DNA from: Gammaproteobacteria bacterium
GTDB lineage: Bacteria; Pseudomonadota; Gammaproteobacteria; JAADGQ01
Reading direction: 5' to 3'
DNA: 64,000 nt
NCBI GenBank assembly: GCA_015490755.1
Contig: WFXF01000017.1
Location: 1 to 64,000, forward strand
Position numbers and translations under genes: made by a program. Under the pieces are notes generated by a model that was not told the origin of the DNA, did not search any database, and saw nothing but the letters and a program-made list of their open reading frames with translations. Below are positions 26,995 to 36,551 of this stretch, piece by piece; the stretch's first letter is position 1; every line of letters begins with the position of its first letter.

Positions 26995-27779
26995 TACAGA
27001 TTGTTACTCACATATTGCAACATTCTGTCGGTCGCAGAAATCACTTTAGAATTCATTTCATAGGCACGCTGGGTTTCAATCATATTGACCAGCTCCTCAA
27101 CGACATTAATATTTGAACTTTCCAAAGCGCCCTGCAACACCGTACCAACACCATTCAAACCCGGCGTTGAAGTCGATGGCGCACCACTTGCTGCCGACTC
27201 AATATAAAGATTTTTACCTACGGGTTGCAGCCCTGTTGGGTTGATAAAATCAGCCAGCTGAATATTACCCAATTGTGTGGGAGTCGCTGTACCTGGTGTA
27301 GTCGCACTCACGACTCCATCAATCCCGATCGTCAGGCTTAATGCATCTTCAGGTACAGTAATCGCAGGTTGAAGCGTATAGCCATTTGAGGTTACGATCT
27401 GCCCTTGACTATCCACTTTAAAGTTACCATCACGAGAATAGGCCATAGTGCCATCGGGTTGCAAAATTTGAAAAAAACCACGTCCTTCAACCGCAATATC
27501 CAGCGAATTCCCTGTTTGAATCATATTACCTTGCGTATGTAACTTATCAGTCGCAACCGTTCTAACACCGGTACCGAGTGATAAACCTGAAGGAATTTGT
27601 GTATCTTGTGAGGATTGTGCGCCCACCTGGCGAATATTTTGATAAAAAAGATCTTCGAAAACAGCGCGACCTCTTTTAAACCCGGTAGTATTCACATTTG
27701 CCAGATTATTGGAAACCACAGCCATTCGTGTTTGCTGCGCATCCAGCCCTGTTTTAGCGATCCATAGTGCTTGATTCAT
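26994..27779 (-). CDS. flgG: Flagellar distal rod protein FlgG
   Basis: This is the 261-aa distal rod subunit. The N-terminal rod motif is [20 protein letters not shown] with [11 protein letters not shown], and the C-terminal coiled-coil region is [20 protein letters not shown] with an end that packs with the N-terminus. The length is standard. It lies 29 bases after flgF in flgBCDEFGH. Confidence 0.96.
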   Translation of the reverse strand: MNQALWIAKTGLDAQQTRMAVVSNNLANVNTTGFKRGRAVFEDLFYQNIRQVGAQSSQDTQIPSGLSLGTGVRTVATDKLHTQGNMIQTGNSLDIAVEGRGFFQILQPDGTMAYSRDGNFKVDSQGQIVTSNGYTLQPAITVPEDALSLTIGIDGVVSATTPGTATPTQLGNIQLADFINPTGLQPVGKNLYIESAASGAPSTSTPGLNGVGTVLQGALESSNINVVEELVNMIETQRAYEMNSKVISATDRMLQYVSNNL

Positions 27780-27808
27780 ATCTGTTTCCCTTTATTGAGA
27801 TAGCTTAA

Positions 27809-28552
27809 TTATCCTTGCAAACGTAATAACGCAGCGGATGCCTTATCATTATCTTCCGTGGTTTTCATCATTTTTATCTGCATTTCAAACTGGCGAGACA
27901 ATGTAATCATTTTGATCATTGAGTCCACCGAATTCACATTACTGCTCTCAAGGTGACCTGAAAGCAGCCGAACATTTGCATCGGGCGGAGCAACACTATT
28001 ATCCCTGAGCCTTAACAGCCCATCTTTACCTTTAACCATCTCTTCCAGCGGTGGATTAACCAGCTTGATGCGATCAACAATTGCCAGTGCATCAGCAGAT
28101 TGGCCAAGCGGCAACATAGTAAATGTACCATCTGCCCCTAATTCAATTTTTTCAGCCGGTGGCAGTGCAATGATTCCGTTATTTCCTTTCACCGGATAGC
28201 CCGCACCCGTTGTAACAATACCACCACTGGCAATACGCAGATCACCTGCACGTGTATAAGCCTCACCACCATCAGGCGTTTGCACCGCAATAAACCCATA
28301 ATCTTCAATCGCAACATCCAGTTCTCGACCAGTGCTCACTACTGAACCCGGTGTAAAATCTATACCGGTACTTCTTTCTGACGTATAAGTACGCGTTGGC
28401 CAGCCTGATCCTGACAACGATCTCCCTGAAAAAGCCTCCATATCCGCACGAAAACCTGCCGTATTAGCATTGGCAAGATTATGCGCATTCACTGTTTGAG
28501 AGCGCATGGTCTGTTTCGCACCGGACATTGCAATGTATAGCATTCGATCCAT
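27809..28552 (-). CDS. flgF: Flagellar proximal rod protein FlgF
   Basis: This 247-aa protein has the FlgF-specific start MDRMLYIAMSGAKQTMRSQ with HNLANANTAGFRAD, and ends with SNVNSVDSMIKMITLSRQFE. It forms the proximal rod with FlgB and FlgC. Its position between flgE and flgG is standard. Confidence 0.95.
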   Translation of the reverse strand: MDRMLYIAMSGAKQTMRSQTVNAHNLANANTAGFRADMEAFSGRSLSGSGWPTRTYTSERSTGIDFTPGSVVSTGRELDVAIEDYGFIAVQTPDGGEAYTRAGDLRIASGGIVTTGAGYPVKGNNGIIALPPAEKIELGADGTFTMLPLGQSADALAIVDRIKLVNPPLEEMVKGKDGLLRLRDNSVAPPDANVRLLSGHLESSNVNSVDSMIKMITLSRQFEMQIKMMKTTEDNDKASAALLRLQG

Positions 28553-28588
28553 GTTATACCTCCAGACTTCTTACAGGGCTAATATTCA

Positions 28589-30205
28589 TTAACGGATGTT
28601 AATAATTGTCTGAGTGATTGTATCCGCCGTAGAAATCACCTGCGAATTTGCCTGAAAGTTTCGCTGTGCAGTAATCATGTTGACCAGCTGTTCTGTCAAA
28701 TCAACGTTAGATCCTTCCAGCGACCCCGACTGAACCAAGCCTAAACTGGATGAGCCAGGTGCACCCACAAGCGGGGCACCCGAATCGAAACTTTCAGCCC
28801 AGGAAGTATCGCCTAATGGACGAAGCCCCTGTGGATTACGAAAGTTGGCCAATGTCACCTGTGCTTCCACCCGTGTTTGGCCATTGCTAAAACGTGCCAA
28901 AACCATTCCAGTGTCATCAATATCAATACCACTTAAACGCCCTGTGGTAAAACCGTCTTGAGACAGTTCATTGACATTGAAACCACCGCCATATTGAGTC
29001 AGACCAGAATAATCAAGCGTCAACGACATACTGGCCGCACCGCCTCCAGGGTTATAAGCACTCGTACTAATTGATGAAGGAGGTGCTGGCACACCATTGA
29101 TAGACAATAGCTCTCCACCCGTTGAAAAATTAAGTAAGTCCGAGCCATTCGCCTGTGCTCCCGGAATTTGAGTGCCATTGATAAATGTATAACTTTCCCA
29201 TTCACCTGGCACTTCTGTTTTTCGATAATAAAAAGAGGCCAGATGGCTCGCACCCAATGAGTCGAAAACAGTCAGAGATGTTGAACGGTTATAACTTGTT
29301 GCATCAGTTACCGAAAAACCACGCTGTGCTGAACCATCAGCCAATGCAATAACATCGGATGTGCCTCCTCCGCCAGCTTGTGAAACCAATCCGGTGGTAT
29401 CAATTGTGATTGGAACTGTGGGCTGATTTGCCGCACCATCTGGATCCCAGTTGAGCGTAGCAACATCCGTTCCAATACCAACACCCGCGGCTGTTGTTGC
29501 AGGCTGAGTCGGTGCACCCCCAACTAATAGTTCAACATCCCAATCTGCTCCTCCAGCGGGAGTAAATAGTAAAGTTGCATTATTCACTTCATTACCATAA
29601 TTATCAAAAATACTGAAAGCAGCTGTTGTATAAGATGCATCATCTGTGTCCAGTATTCCCGCGCCGGTAAACTGAATGGCAGAAGTGGTCACCGCCGCCG
29701 CAGGCACCTCAGCATCTGCATCCAAATTAAGCCCCAAATCAACCGAAGTCGTCGCTCTGGGGGAAAGATCGTCAGTACGAAGCTGAATACTGCCCTGCGC
29801 TCCTGTGATATTACCAACATCATCCACCATATAACCCGTCAGTTGTTGATCAGAACTGTTCACTATAAAACCATCATTATCAACACCAAATGCACCCGCA
29901 CGGCTGTATACAATCGTGCCATTATCATCCAGCCGAAAAAAACCTTGTCCACTGATCGCCAGATCAAGAGCATTGTTAGTAAATTCAGTGTTCCCCTGAG
30001 AAAACTGTTGAGCGACACTTGCGACTTTCACCCCGCTACCCACTGCATCGGATGCAGTACCCAGATTAGATAGAGCATAAATATCTGCAAATTCAGTACG
30101 TGATTGCTTGAAACCCGTTGTGCTGGCATTTGCAACATTATTACCAATCACCTGCAGATCTGTTGAAGCAGCATTCAATCCACTTAAAGCGATACGAAAT
30201 GGCAT
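28589..30205 (-). CDS. flgE: Flagellar hook protein FlgE
   Basis: This 538-aa hook subunit is longer than the E. coli protein (about 400 aa) because of a variable central domain. The N-terminal motif FRIALSGLNAASTDLQVIGN and C-terminal GSNVDLTEQLVNMITAQRNF define the family. The hook links rod and filament, and its length is set by FliK. The middle of the protein is Gly/Thr/Ala-rich, as is common for surface-exposed hook domains. Confidence 0.95.
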   Translation of the reverse strand: MPFRIALSGLNAASTDLQVIGNNVANASTTGFKQSRTEFADIYALSNLGTASDAVGSGVKVASVAQQFSQGNTEFTNNALDLAISGQGFFRLDDNGTIVYSRAGAFGVDNDGFIVNSSDQQLTGYMVDDVGNITGAQGSIQLRTDDLSPRATTSVDLGLNLDADAEVPAAAVTTSAIQFTGAGILDTDDASYTTAAFSIFDNYGNEVNNATLLFTPAGGADWDVELLVGGAPTQPATTAAGVGIGTDVATLNWDPDGAANQPTVPITIDTTGLVSQAGGGGTSDVIALADGSAQRGFSVTDATSYNRSTSLTVFDSLGASHLASFYYRKTEVPGEWESYTFINGTQIPGAQANGSDLLNFSTGGELLSINGVPAPPSSISTSAYNPGGGAASMSLTLDYSGLTQYGGGFNVNELSQDGFTTGRLSGIDIDDTGMVLARFSNGQTRVEAQVTLANFRNPQGLRPLGDTSWAESFDSGAPLVGAPGSSSLGLVQSGSLEGSNVDLTEQLVNMITAQRNFQANSQVISTADTITQTIINIR

Positions 30206-30219
30206 ACGACCTCTCCTTG

Positions 30220-30888
30220 TTACTTGATCTGTTTAACTTCATTAAAAGCAGCTGCACCGAGGCCCGCCAAATTGACCATAAGCCCGCTGCTACCGTTCCC
30301 TAATGTGACACTTTCAACCTGAGCTTCAATGACTGTATTCAACGCCTGATCTTTTCCATCAATGACGGCTTGTGCAGTTATGTTATATTTTCCAGCCGCA
30401 GCCGGTTCTCCATCACTGCCGATACCATCCCAATTGAATTCGACCTGCCCCGGCTGTTTGGCACCTAAATTGAGTTGTTTCACTACATTGCCACTTAAAT
30501 CTGAAATCGTCACTTTGACTTCTGGGCTGTTCACTGGCAACTCCAAAGCACCATTAAAGCCACCTTGCTTTTCCATATAAGCAGTGTCACCCGGAAGCTG
30601 TACTGTGCGCCCAATCAAACTGGAAGCCTGTAGCGCCTGACTGGAATAGAGTGAATTACTCAATTGACCAAAAGAGTCATTTAGAGTTTGAATGCCTGAC
30701 GATGTACTGAACTGTGCCATTTGAGCCAAAAAATCACCATTTTCCATTGGCTTCAATGGATCTTGGTTGCTCATCTGCGACATCATGAGCTTCATAAAGT
30801 CATCTTGCCCCAGCTCTGTTTTTTTCTTGGGTGCCTGTTGCCCAAGACCTAACTGGCTGACCACACTGCTATCAATATGTGTTGACAT
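30220..30888 (-). CDS. flgD: Flagellar hook-capping protein FlgD
   Basis: This 222-aa hook-assembly scaffold has the N-terminal segment DDFMKLMMSQMSNQDPLKPM, which is diagnostic, followed by a FlgD Ig-like region (KVTISDLSGNVVKQLNLGAK) and a Tudor-like domain. It caps the growing hook so that FlgE subunits can be inserted. It lies 14 bases before flgE. Confidence 0.95.
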   Translation of the reverse strand: MSTHIDSSVVSQLGLGQQAPKKKTELGQDDFMKLMMSQMSNQDPLKPMENGDFLAQMAQFSTSSGIQTLNDSFGQLSNSLYSSQALQASSLIGRTVQLPGDTAYMEKQGGFNGALELPVNSPEVKVTISDLSGNVVKQLNLGAKQPGQVEFNWDGIGSDGEPAAAGKYNITAQAVIDGKDQALNTVIEAQVESVTLGNGSSGLMVNLAGLGAAAFNEVKQIK

Positions 30889-30903
30889 TTTATCTACCTG
30901 AAT

Positions 30904-31311
30904 TTATCGGCCAATATTTAATGTATTCATCAACAACTGCTTTGATGTATTCATCACTTCGATATTATTTTGATAAGAGCGCGATGCAGATATCATATTA
31001 GCCATCTGCTCAATGACATTAACATTTGAAGAATAAACATAACCCTCTTCATCTGCCAATGGATTATCCGGTTCAAAGCGCTTTAATGCTTCAGCATTTG
31101 ACTCAAGAATATTCGTCATCCTCACACCGACATTTTTACCATCAAACTCATTCATTACTGATTCAAATACGGGTTCTTTTGCACGATAAACATCTTCAGC
31201 TTTTCCCGCTGTATTTCCTGCATTCGCCAAGTTACTGGCAGTAAGATTCAAACGGTGAGACTGTGCACTCATGCCCGAACCTGAAATATTAAATATATTT
31301 AAAAGTGACAT
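30904..31311 (-). CDS. flgC: Flagellar proximal rod protein FlgC
   Basis: This 135-aa rod protein has the N-terminal motif FNISGSGMSAQSHRLNLTAS-NLANA and the C-terminal SNVNVIEQMANMISASRSYQ. It starts two bases after the flgB stop. Both terminal helices required for rod assembly are present. Confidence 0.95.
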   Translation of the reverse strand: MSLLNIFNISGSGMSAQSHRLNLTASNLANAGNTAGKAEDVYRAKEPVFESVMNEFDGKNVGVRMTNILESNAEALKRFEPDNPLADEEGYVYSSNVNVIEQMANMISASRSYQNNIEVMNTSKQLLMNTLNIGR

Positions 31312-31313
31312 GG

Positions 31314-31712
31314 TTATTCCCCTTTGAGAGCGCCCTTAAGGCCTTTAATACGTCCATTTAAAAATGTGAGTGTCGCTTGGTACTGCAATGCATTTCTAGA
31401 AAATTCAGCTTGTTCAATATGAGTTTCAACCGTATTACCATCCAGTGAAGGCTGGGTCGGAACTCTATACATAAGATCTTCACTGTTTGACGTCGTTAAC
31501 GCTGCACTTGAAACATGTCCGGCAGATGTCGTTTTAAGCTGTATGGCTGTTTTTGTGACATCCTTCAGAGCATTGGCAAAATCCATATCACGAGCTTTAA
31601 AGCCGGGTGTATCCGCATTCGCAAGATTATTAGCCAATATTTCAGCACGACGTGAACGTAACACCAATGTGTCAGCGTATTGTCCTAGAACACTACCAAT
31701 ATTGTTTGGCAT
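31314..31712 (-). CDS. flgB: Flagellar proximal rod protein FlgB
   Basis: This is the first gene of flgBCDEFGH, coding for about 132 aa. The motif SRRAEILANNLANADTPGFK is diagnostic, and NTVETHIEQAEFSRNALQYQ completes the C-terminal half. Three consecutive ATGs occur; the third (31712) has the best spacing from GGAG, so I start there. A sigma-54-type promoter lies 34 bases upstream. Confidence 0.94.
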   Translation of the reverse strand: MPNNIGSVLGQYADTLVLRSRRAEILANNLANADTPGFKARDMDFANALKDVTKTAIQLKTTSAGHVSSAALTTSNSEDLMYRVPTQPSLDGNTVETHIEQAEFSRNALQYQATLTFLNGRIKGLKGALKGE

Positions 31713-31745
31713 CATCATCTCCTGTCTATCTTGTGAATAAACGTA

Positions 31746-31760
31746 GCAAACGTTGTACCA
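31746..31760 (-). promoter_or_regulatory. Sigma-54 promoter of the flg operon
   Basis: On the minus strand TGGTACAACGTTTGC matches the consensus TGGYAC-N5-TTGC with exact GG-N10-GC spacing. Transcription would start near 31734, leaving a short leader with GGAG before flgB. Confidence 0.75.
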
Positions 31761-31853
31761 GTATGTAGATATTGATTAAAAACAGAAAGTTAGAATATGG
31801 ATTGACGATCTTTGAAAGAAATACGGCAATCGGATGCCGCTATGTGGCAACTT

Positions 31854-32136
31854 TTACAGTGACAACTGTAAATTATCGTTAACCGTTTTTATCAAAGCCT
31901 TCGGGACACTTTTTTCAGCAGCAAGCATCGCCCACTGTGATACGTGTTCAATGGTTTCATCAAGAGTGGTATTGATCATCTTTTTAGTAAAAATCGGACT
32001 TAATTTTTCAATTGTATCTCTATTTGCCCTGAAGCAATCATAAGCGCCTTACGAGAAACACCAGCGCTTACAGCAAGATCAGCTTGAGTTAAGTTCGGGT
32101 CATATCATTTCTGGATATCAATGTGATCACACTCAT
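31854..32136 (-). pseudogene. Broken XRE-type HTH regulator gene
   Basis: From ATG at 32136 the minus strand reads MSVITLISRNDMTRT, then shifts frame into LTQADLAVSAGVSRKALM, a helix-turn-helix of XRE type. It shifts again into AYDCFRANRDTIEKLSPIF and continues to SVPKALIKTVNDNLQLSL and a stop at 31854. At least two frameshifts separate pieces that form one sensible protein. It may be a decayed antitoxin or phage-type regulator. The plus-strand frame across it is a shadow. Confidence 0.5.
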
Positions 32137-32174
32137 ATTAAGTATTTGAAAAAAAATATTAACGGAGTATCCTT

Positions 32175-32200
32175 AAACACAAACACAAACACAAACAAAC
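32175..32200 (+). repeat. AAACAC hexamer tandem repeat in the DUF4332 gene leader
   Basis: Three copies of AAACAC followed by AAACAAACC form a G-free stretch just upstream of the AAAGGA ribosome site. It may keep the leader unstructured. It is a short slippage-prone repeat. Confidence 0.6.
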
Positions 32201-32216
32201 CAAAAGGATACAAAAA

Positions 32217-32621
32217 ATGTCAAAATTATCTGAAATTGAAGGTATTGGTGAAGCTTACTCAAAAAAACTGAAAGCAGCGGGTATCACATCATTGGAAAAT
32301 CTTCTAGAGAAAGGTTGCACAAAAAAAGGTCGTAAAGAAATAGCGGAAAAATCAAACATTAGTGAAAAACTTATACTGAGTTGGGTTGACCGTGCAGATC
32401 TATCCAGAGTAAAGGGTGTTAGTACCCAGTATGCTGACCTTCTCAAGTGTGCAGGTGTTGATACCATCCCTGAACTGACTCAGCGCAATCCAGAAAATCT
32501 TCAAATAAAAATGTCTGAGGTCAACGAAGAAAAAAACCTGGTTCGTAAAATACCAACTGTTTCACAAGTGCAGGACTGGGTGGCTCAAGCGAAAGAGTTG
32601 CCTCGCATAGTGACTCACTAG
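32217..32621 (+). CDS. DUF4332 helix-hairpin-helix protein
   Basis: This 134-aa cytoplasmic protein starts SKLSEIEGIGEAYSKKLKAA, a helix-hairpin-helix-like motif, with a second one at LSRVKGVSTQYADLLKCAGV, the DUF4332 pattern. The repeats resemble nucleic-acid-binding HhH pairs, but the family has no established function. Two Cys (34 and 82) are present. It is 21 bases upstream of the cysteine synthase gene on the same strand, probably in one transcript. The ATG follows AAAGGATAC. Confidence 0.8.
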   Translation: MSKLSEIEGIGEAYSKKLKAAGITSLENLLEKGCTKKGRKEIAEKSNISEKLILSWVDRADLSRVKGVSTQYADLLKCAGVDTIPELTQRNPENLQIKMSEVNEEKNLVRKIPTVSQVQDWVAQAKELPRIVTH

Positions 32622-32642
32622 CTGAATCAAGGAACCTACAAC

Positions 32643-33596
32643 ATGACCTACAATAACGTAAAAAGCAACATTGCCAAAACAACAGGCAACACCCCGTTAG
32701 TGCAGCTCAACAAGATGGCCGCTGGATTAGATGCCACCATTCTCATCAAATGTGAATTTTTTAATCCACTTAACAGCGTTAAAGATCGTATCGGCACAGC
32801 AATGATTGAAGCCGCTGAGCGTGATGGAAAATTAAATGCCGATTCAGTGATTATCGAACCGACCAGTGGCAACACAGGCATCGCACTGGCTTTTGTTTGT
32901 GCTGCAAAAGGTTACCGCCTGATTCTCACCATGCCTGAAACCATGAGTATGGAACGGCGTATATTGTTGAATATGCTCGGGGCTGAATTAGTGCTCACCC
33001 CCGGCCCGGAAGGAATGCCAGGCGCTATTCGCAAAGCTGAAGAGCTGACTGAAAATACAGAAAATTCATTTATGCCTCAGCAGTTCAATAATCCCGCTAA
33101 CCCTGAAATTCATAGAAAAACAACCGCACAGGAGATCTGGAGCGATACCAGTGGTGAAGTTGATATTATCGTGGCTGGTGTTGGCACAGGCGGCACTATT
33201 ACGGGTTGTGGTGAAGTGATCAAAGCAAAAAAAGCTGATGTGAAAGTCGTCGCTGTCGAACCTGCTGACTCTCCTGTACTTTCAGGCGGTCAACCCGGGC
33301 CCCATAAAATTCAAGGCATTGGAGCGGGTTTTATTCCTGGCAACCTGAACACTGACATCATTGATGAAATCATAACCGTCACTAATGAAGACTCTTTTGC
33401 GGCCTCTAATAAAATGAGTCAATCTGAAGGAATTTTTGGTGGAATTTCATCCGGTGCCAATGTATGGGCAGCAATAGAGTTGGCAAAACGCCCTGAAAAC
33501 AAAGACAAAACTATTGTCACTTTTGCACCGAGCTGCGGCGAACGTTACCTCAGCACTGCTTTGGCTGATGCAGCCAGGGCCGCAGTTTCAAACTAA
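32643..33596 (+). CDS. cysK: Cysteine synthase A (O-acetylserine sulfhydrylase)
   Basis: This 317-aa PLP enzyme condenses O-acetylserine with sulfide to form cysteine. The PLP lysine is in [12 protein letters not shown], the substrate loop is [13 protein letters not shown], and the phosphate-binding loop is [28 protein letters not shown] near the C-terminus is usual for CysK. It probably uses sulfide from the APS-reductase route. It follows a DUF4332 gene and is convergent with leuD. Confidence 0.95.
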   Translation: MTYNNVKSNIAKTTGNTPLVQLNKMAAGLDATILIKCEFFNPLNSVKDRIGTAMIEAAERDGKLNADSVIIEPTSGNTGIALAFVCAAKGYRLILTMPETMSMERRILLNMLGAELVLTPGPEGMPGAIRKAEELTENTENSFMPQQFNNPANPEIHRKTTAQEIWSDTSGEVDIIVAGVGTGGTITGCGEVIKAKKADVKVVAVEPADSPVLSGGQPGPHKIQGIGAGFIPGNLNTDIIDEIITVTNEDSFAASNKMSQSEGIFGGISSGANVWAAIELAKRPENKDKTIVTFAPSCGERYLSTALADAARAAVSN

Positions 33597-33641
33597 ATAT
33601 ACTACTGAAGTAAAAACCAATATAAAAAATGCCAAATTAGC

Positions 33642-33670
33642 ATCAAGTGGTAGTCAGACAGCCACTTGAT
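33642..33670. terminator. Hairpin between convergent cysK and leuD
   Basis: Perfect nine-base arms ATCAAGTGG / CCACTTGAT with an 11-base loop lie between the two stop codons. There is no T-run, so termination efficiency is uncertain. Confidence 0.5.
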
Positions 33671-33681
33671 TACTTAATTGA

Positions 33682-34323
33682 TTACGATGTAAACAACCAA
33701 GGCGCATCTTTGCGCCGTTTGGCTTCATAAAGATCAATATCACTCTCATGCTGCAAGGTCAGCGCAATATCATCCAGGCCATTGAGCAAACAATATTTAC
33801 GAAATTCATCGACTTCAAAAAGATAACTCAATCCTGCTGGAGTTGATACAATCTGCTCGGCTAAATTCACTTCCAGTTCATAACCCTCTTCAGACTCGAT
33901 TTCTGCAAAAATTTTAGCCACTGTTTCCGCATTCAGCACCACCGGCAAGATGCCATTTTTAAAGCAGTTATTAAAAAAGATATCGGCAAAGCTCGGGGCA
34001 ATCACCACGCGAAAGCCATAGTCAAGCAGTGCCCACGGCGCATGTTCACGCGATGAACCACAGCCAAAGTTCTCTCGTGCCAATAAAATTTGGCCACCTT
34101 GATAGCGCTTTTGATTCAATACAAAATCTTTATTCAAAGGGCGGCCACTGTTGTCCTGATCCGGCTCACCAATATCAAGATAGCGCCACTCATCAAAAAG
34201 ATTCGGCCCAAAACCACTGCGTTTGATCGACTTTAAAAACTGTTTTGGAATAATCGCATCGGTATCCACGTTGGCACGATCTAAAGGCACCACAATACTT
34301 TTTAATGTTTTAAAGGGTTCCAT
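33682..34323 (-). CDS. leuD: 3-isopropylmalate dehydratase small subunit LeuD
   Basis: This 213-aa subunit is the swivel domain of isopropylmalate isomerase in leucine biosynthesis. Motifs are [39 protein letters not shown] and [13 protein letters not shown]. It lies 15 bases after leuC. leuB, frequently next, is replaced by the convergent cysK. Confidence 0.96.
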   Translation of the reverse strand: MEPFKTLKSIVVPLDRANVDTDAIIPKQFLKSIKRSGFGPNLFDEWRYLDIGEPDQDNSGRPLNKDFVLNQKRYQGGQILLARENFGCGSSREHAPWALLDYGFRVVIAPSFADIFFNNCFKNGILPVVLNAETVAKIFAEIESEEGYELEVNLAEQIVSTPAGLSYLFEVDEFRKYCLLNGLDDIALTLQHESDIDLYEAKRRKDAPWLFTS

Positions 34324-34338
34324 ACTCTATCCTCCAGA

Positions 34339-35742
34339 TTATGTGCGACTGACATCAACAAAATGACCAGCAATCGCCGCAGCGGCTGCCATCGCAGGGC
34401 TGACTAAATGCGTCCGCCCTCCAGCACCTTGCCGTCCTTCAAAATTTCGATTTGAAGTTGAGGCACAGCGCTCACCCGCTTCCAGACGGTCTGCATTCAT
34501 TGCCAAACACATCGAGCAACCCGGCTCACGCCATTCAAAACCCGCTTGAATAAAAACTTGATCCAGGCCCTCCTCTTCCGCCTGCTTTTTAACCAGACCC
34601 GAGCCAGGAACCACCAATGCCAACGTCACATTGTCTGCCACATTTCGGCCTTGAATCACCGCAGCCGCTTCTCGCATATCTTCAATACGTGAATTGGTGC
34701 AGGAACCGATAAAAACTTTATCAATTAATATATCTGTTATTTTAGTATTCGCTTCAAGCCCCATATAAGCCAATGCCACCCGGGTGCTCTCCTGTTTGAC
34801 CGCATCACTCATTTCATCAGGATTCGGCACAGATTCATCAACTGCCAATACCATTTCGGGTGATGTGCCCCATGTCACTTGTGGCTTAATTTCAGCTGCA
34901 TCAAGCTCAACAATCTGATCAAAATGAGCCGCTGCATCACTATGCAACGTTTTCCACCATGCCACGGCAGAATCCCACTGCTCCGCACTTGGAGCATAAG
35001 GGCGACCCCTGACGTATTCAATCGTCTTGTCATCCACTGCCACCATACCGGCTCGCGCACCTGCTTCAATCGCCATATTACAAACCGTCATGCGCCCTTC
35101 GATGGAAAGCGCTTCAATCGCATCACCGGCAAATTCAATGGCATAACCCGTACCGCCCGCCGTACCAATTTTTCCGATAGTCGCCAAAACAATATCTTTA
35201 GCACTCACGCCCTTGCGGGTCTGACCATTGACTCGAATCAACATGTTTTTTGATTTTTTCTGAATCAAACATTGCGTTGCAAGCACATGCTCCACTTCAG
35301 ATGTGCCGATGCCAAAAGCCAGCGCACCCAGAGCACCATGTGTTGATGTATGAGAATCACCGCAAACAACGGTCATACCCGGCAGTGTCGCACCTTGCTC
35401 AGGACCAATAACATGCACAATACCTTGACGTGGATCATTCATATTAAATTCAGTGATACCAAATTCAGAACAGTTTTTGCTCAATGTTTCCAATTGCAAA
35501 CGTGCCACAGAGTCAGTAATGCCCTTACTGCGATCCGTTGTCGGAACATTGTGATCTGCGACAGCGAGACTGGCATCACGGCGACGCAGTTTTCGCCCTG
35601 CCATACGCAAACCTTCAAAAGCTTGCGGTGAAGTCACTTCATGCACCAATTGGCGATCAATGTATAAAAGTGAAGCACCATCTTCATCTTCACGCACCAC
35701 ATGCGCATCCCATAACTTATCGTAAAGTGTTTTTTCAGTCAT
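34339..35742 (-). CDS. leuC: 3-isopropylmalate dehydratase large subunit LeuC
   Basis: This 467-aa aconitase-family subunit carries the [4Fe-4S] cluster ligands: Cys in [14 protein letters not shown] and the pair in [32 protein letters not shown] is also conserved. The ATG has a perfect AGGAGG upstream. The transcript must start inside, and run antisense to, the LysR remnant at 35760-36005. Confidence 0.97.
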   Translation of the reverse strand: MTEKTLYDKLWDAHVVREDEDGASLLYIDRQLVHEVTSPQAFEGLRMAGRKLRRRDASLAVADHNVPTTDRSKGITDSVARLQLETLSKNCSEFGITEFNMNDPRQGIVHVIGPEQGATLPGMTVVCGDSHTSTHGALGALAFGIGTSEVEHVLATQCLIQKKSKNMLIRVNGQTRKGVSAKDIVLATIGKIGTAGGTGYAIEFAGDAIEALSIEGRMTVCNMAIEAGARAGMVAVDDKTIEYVRGRPYAPSAEQWDSAVAWWKTLHSDAAAHFDQIVELDAAEIKPQVTWGTSPEMVLAVDESVPNPDEMSDAVKQESTRVALAYMGLEANTKITDILIDKVFIGSCTNSRIEDMREAAAVIQGRNVADNVTLALVVPGSGLVKKQAEEEGLDQVFIQAGFEWREPGCSMCLAMNADRLEAGERCASTSNRNFEGRQGAGGRTHLVSPAMAAAAAIAGHFVDVSRT

Positions 35743-35759
35743 TGATTGTTCCTCCTTTT

Positions 35760-36005
35760 GGAATCACACTGAATGTGATGCTGGAAACAAATAATCTGGA
35801 AACAATTAAAATGATGGTTTCGATTGGGCTATGCTGGAGTGTTCTGCCTGAAACCATGCTTGATAAAACCATCTGCGTCCACTCTATGGAAGATATTGTT
35901 ATTACACGCACATTAGGCATCGTCCATCACAAGGAACGAACACTCTCCAATGCGGCGAACGCATTTATAAAGTTGTTAAAATTAAAGCAAGAGACCACCC
36001 ATTAA
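35760..36005 (+). pseudogene. C-terminal remnant of a LysR-family regulator
   Basis: An 81-codon open segment, [20 protein letters not shown] then LCWSVLPETM and LGIVHHKERTLSNAANAF, matches the last part of the LysR effector domain, and ends at a TAA. No helix-turn-helix or first effector lobe is present: the upstream DNA is the leuC start on the other strand. LysR regulators divergent from leuC are common in gammaproteobacteria, so this looks like the remains of that gene after a 5' deletion. The unusual Cys in GLCWSVLP replaces a usual Gly. Confidence 0.7.
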
Positions 36006-36041
36006 GGAAGGTGGATCGAGTGCCAAAAACACTGAAAATAC

Positions 36042-36353
36042 TTAATTCTCATCGTCGGTCTCCTTTTCTCCAATCCAGCCCGCCTCTTTGGCGCGAACAA
36101 TCGCAGCAGCGTGGATCCGATCATGGCGCTCACGCAGATCCGCTGGCAAACTGCTGACCATGCAGCCGTACTTATCCCACTCGTCATTAACCTTATTCAA
36201 CAGGGTATCGATACGTCCAAGGTTCCACCCTTCACAAGTTTCTGTTTCAGGAAGAACCCCAAAAACCCAAGCATCACGAACCAACTTTCCAATAGTGGTC
36301 ATACCACCATTTACATCTTTATCAATTCCCACATAGGTGTCTGGTCTTGTCAT
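36042..36353 (-). CDS. Conserved-looking hypothetical protein, 103 aa
   Basis: This soluble protein contains TYVGIDKDVNGGMTTIGKLV, DAWVFGVLPETETCEGWNLG and RHDRIHAAAIVRAKEAGWIG. The density of Trp, Gly and charged residues and a strong codon pattern indicate a real gene. No signal peptide, membrane span or known domain is seen. It lies alone between the LysR remnant and the ParA locus, in the same direction as both the leuCD and ParA genes. I do not recognise its function. Confidence 0.65.
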   Translation of the reverse strand: MTRPDTYVGIDKDVNGGMTTIGKLVRDAWVFGVLPETETCEGWNLGRIDTLLNKVNDEWDKYGCMVSSLPADLRERHDRIHAAAIVRAKEAGWIGEKETDDEN

Positions 36354-36488
36354 ATTTTACCTTTTAAAAATAGAAAAGCCCCCAATCCAGCAAGCAGAGA
36401 CTTATTTCATATTACTACTATCTATTTAACTTTCACTACATTTAACAAACGATTATCTATCAAATAAGACTCACTATTTCACTGATCC

Positions 36489-36551
36489 CTAGGAGCCTGT
36501 CCGAGAATGAAAAGTCTACTGCGGAAAATCCATTCTCGGACAGCCTCCTAG
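36489..36551. repeat. 63-bp inverted repeat at the 3' end of the ParA operon
   Basis: Arms CTAGGAGCCTGTCCGAGAATG and its near-complement (one base insertion in each) flank a 20-base centre. The first base triplet of the right arm provides the TAG stop of the small gene at 36548-36727. It could be a small dispersed hairpin element that also caps the transcript's 3' end; no T-run follows. Confidence 0.75.

Noticed and set aside
31834-32043. Plus-strand 69-codon frame
   Set aside because: The complementary strand gives a far better explanation as pieces of an XRE-type protein.
32175-32200. CRISPR-like repeat
   Set aside because: A six-base tandem repeat without spacers; simple-sequence slippage.
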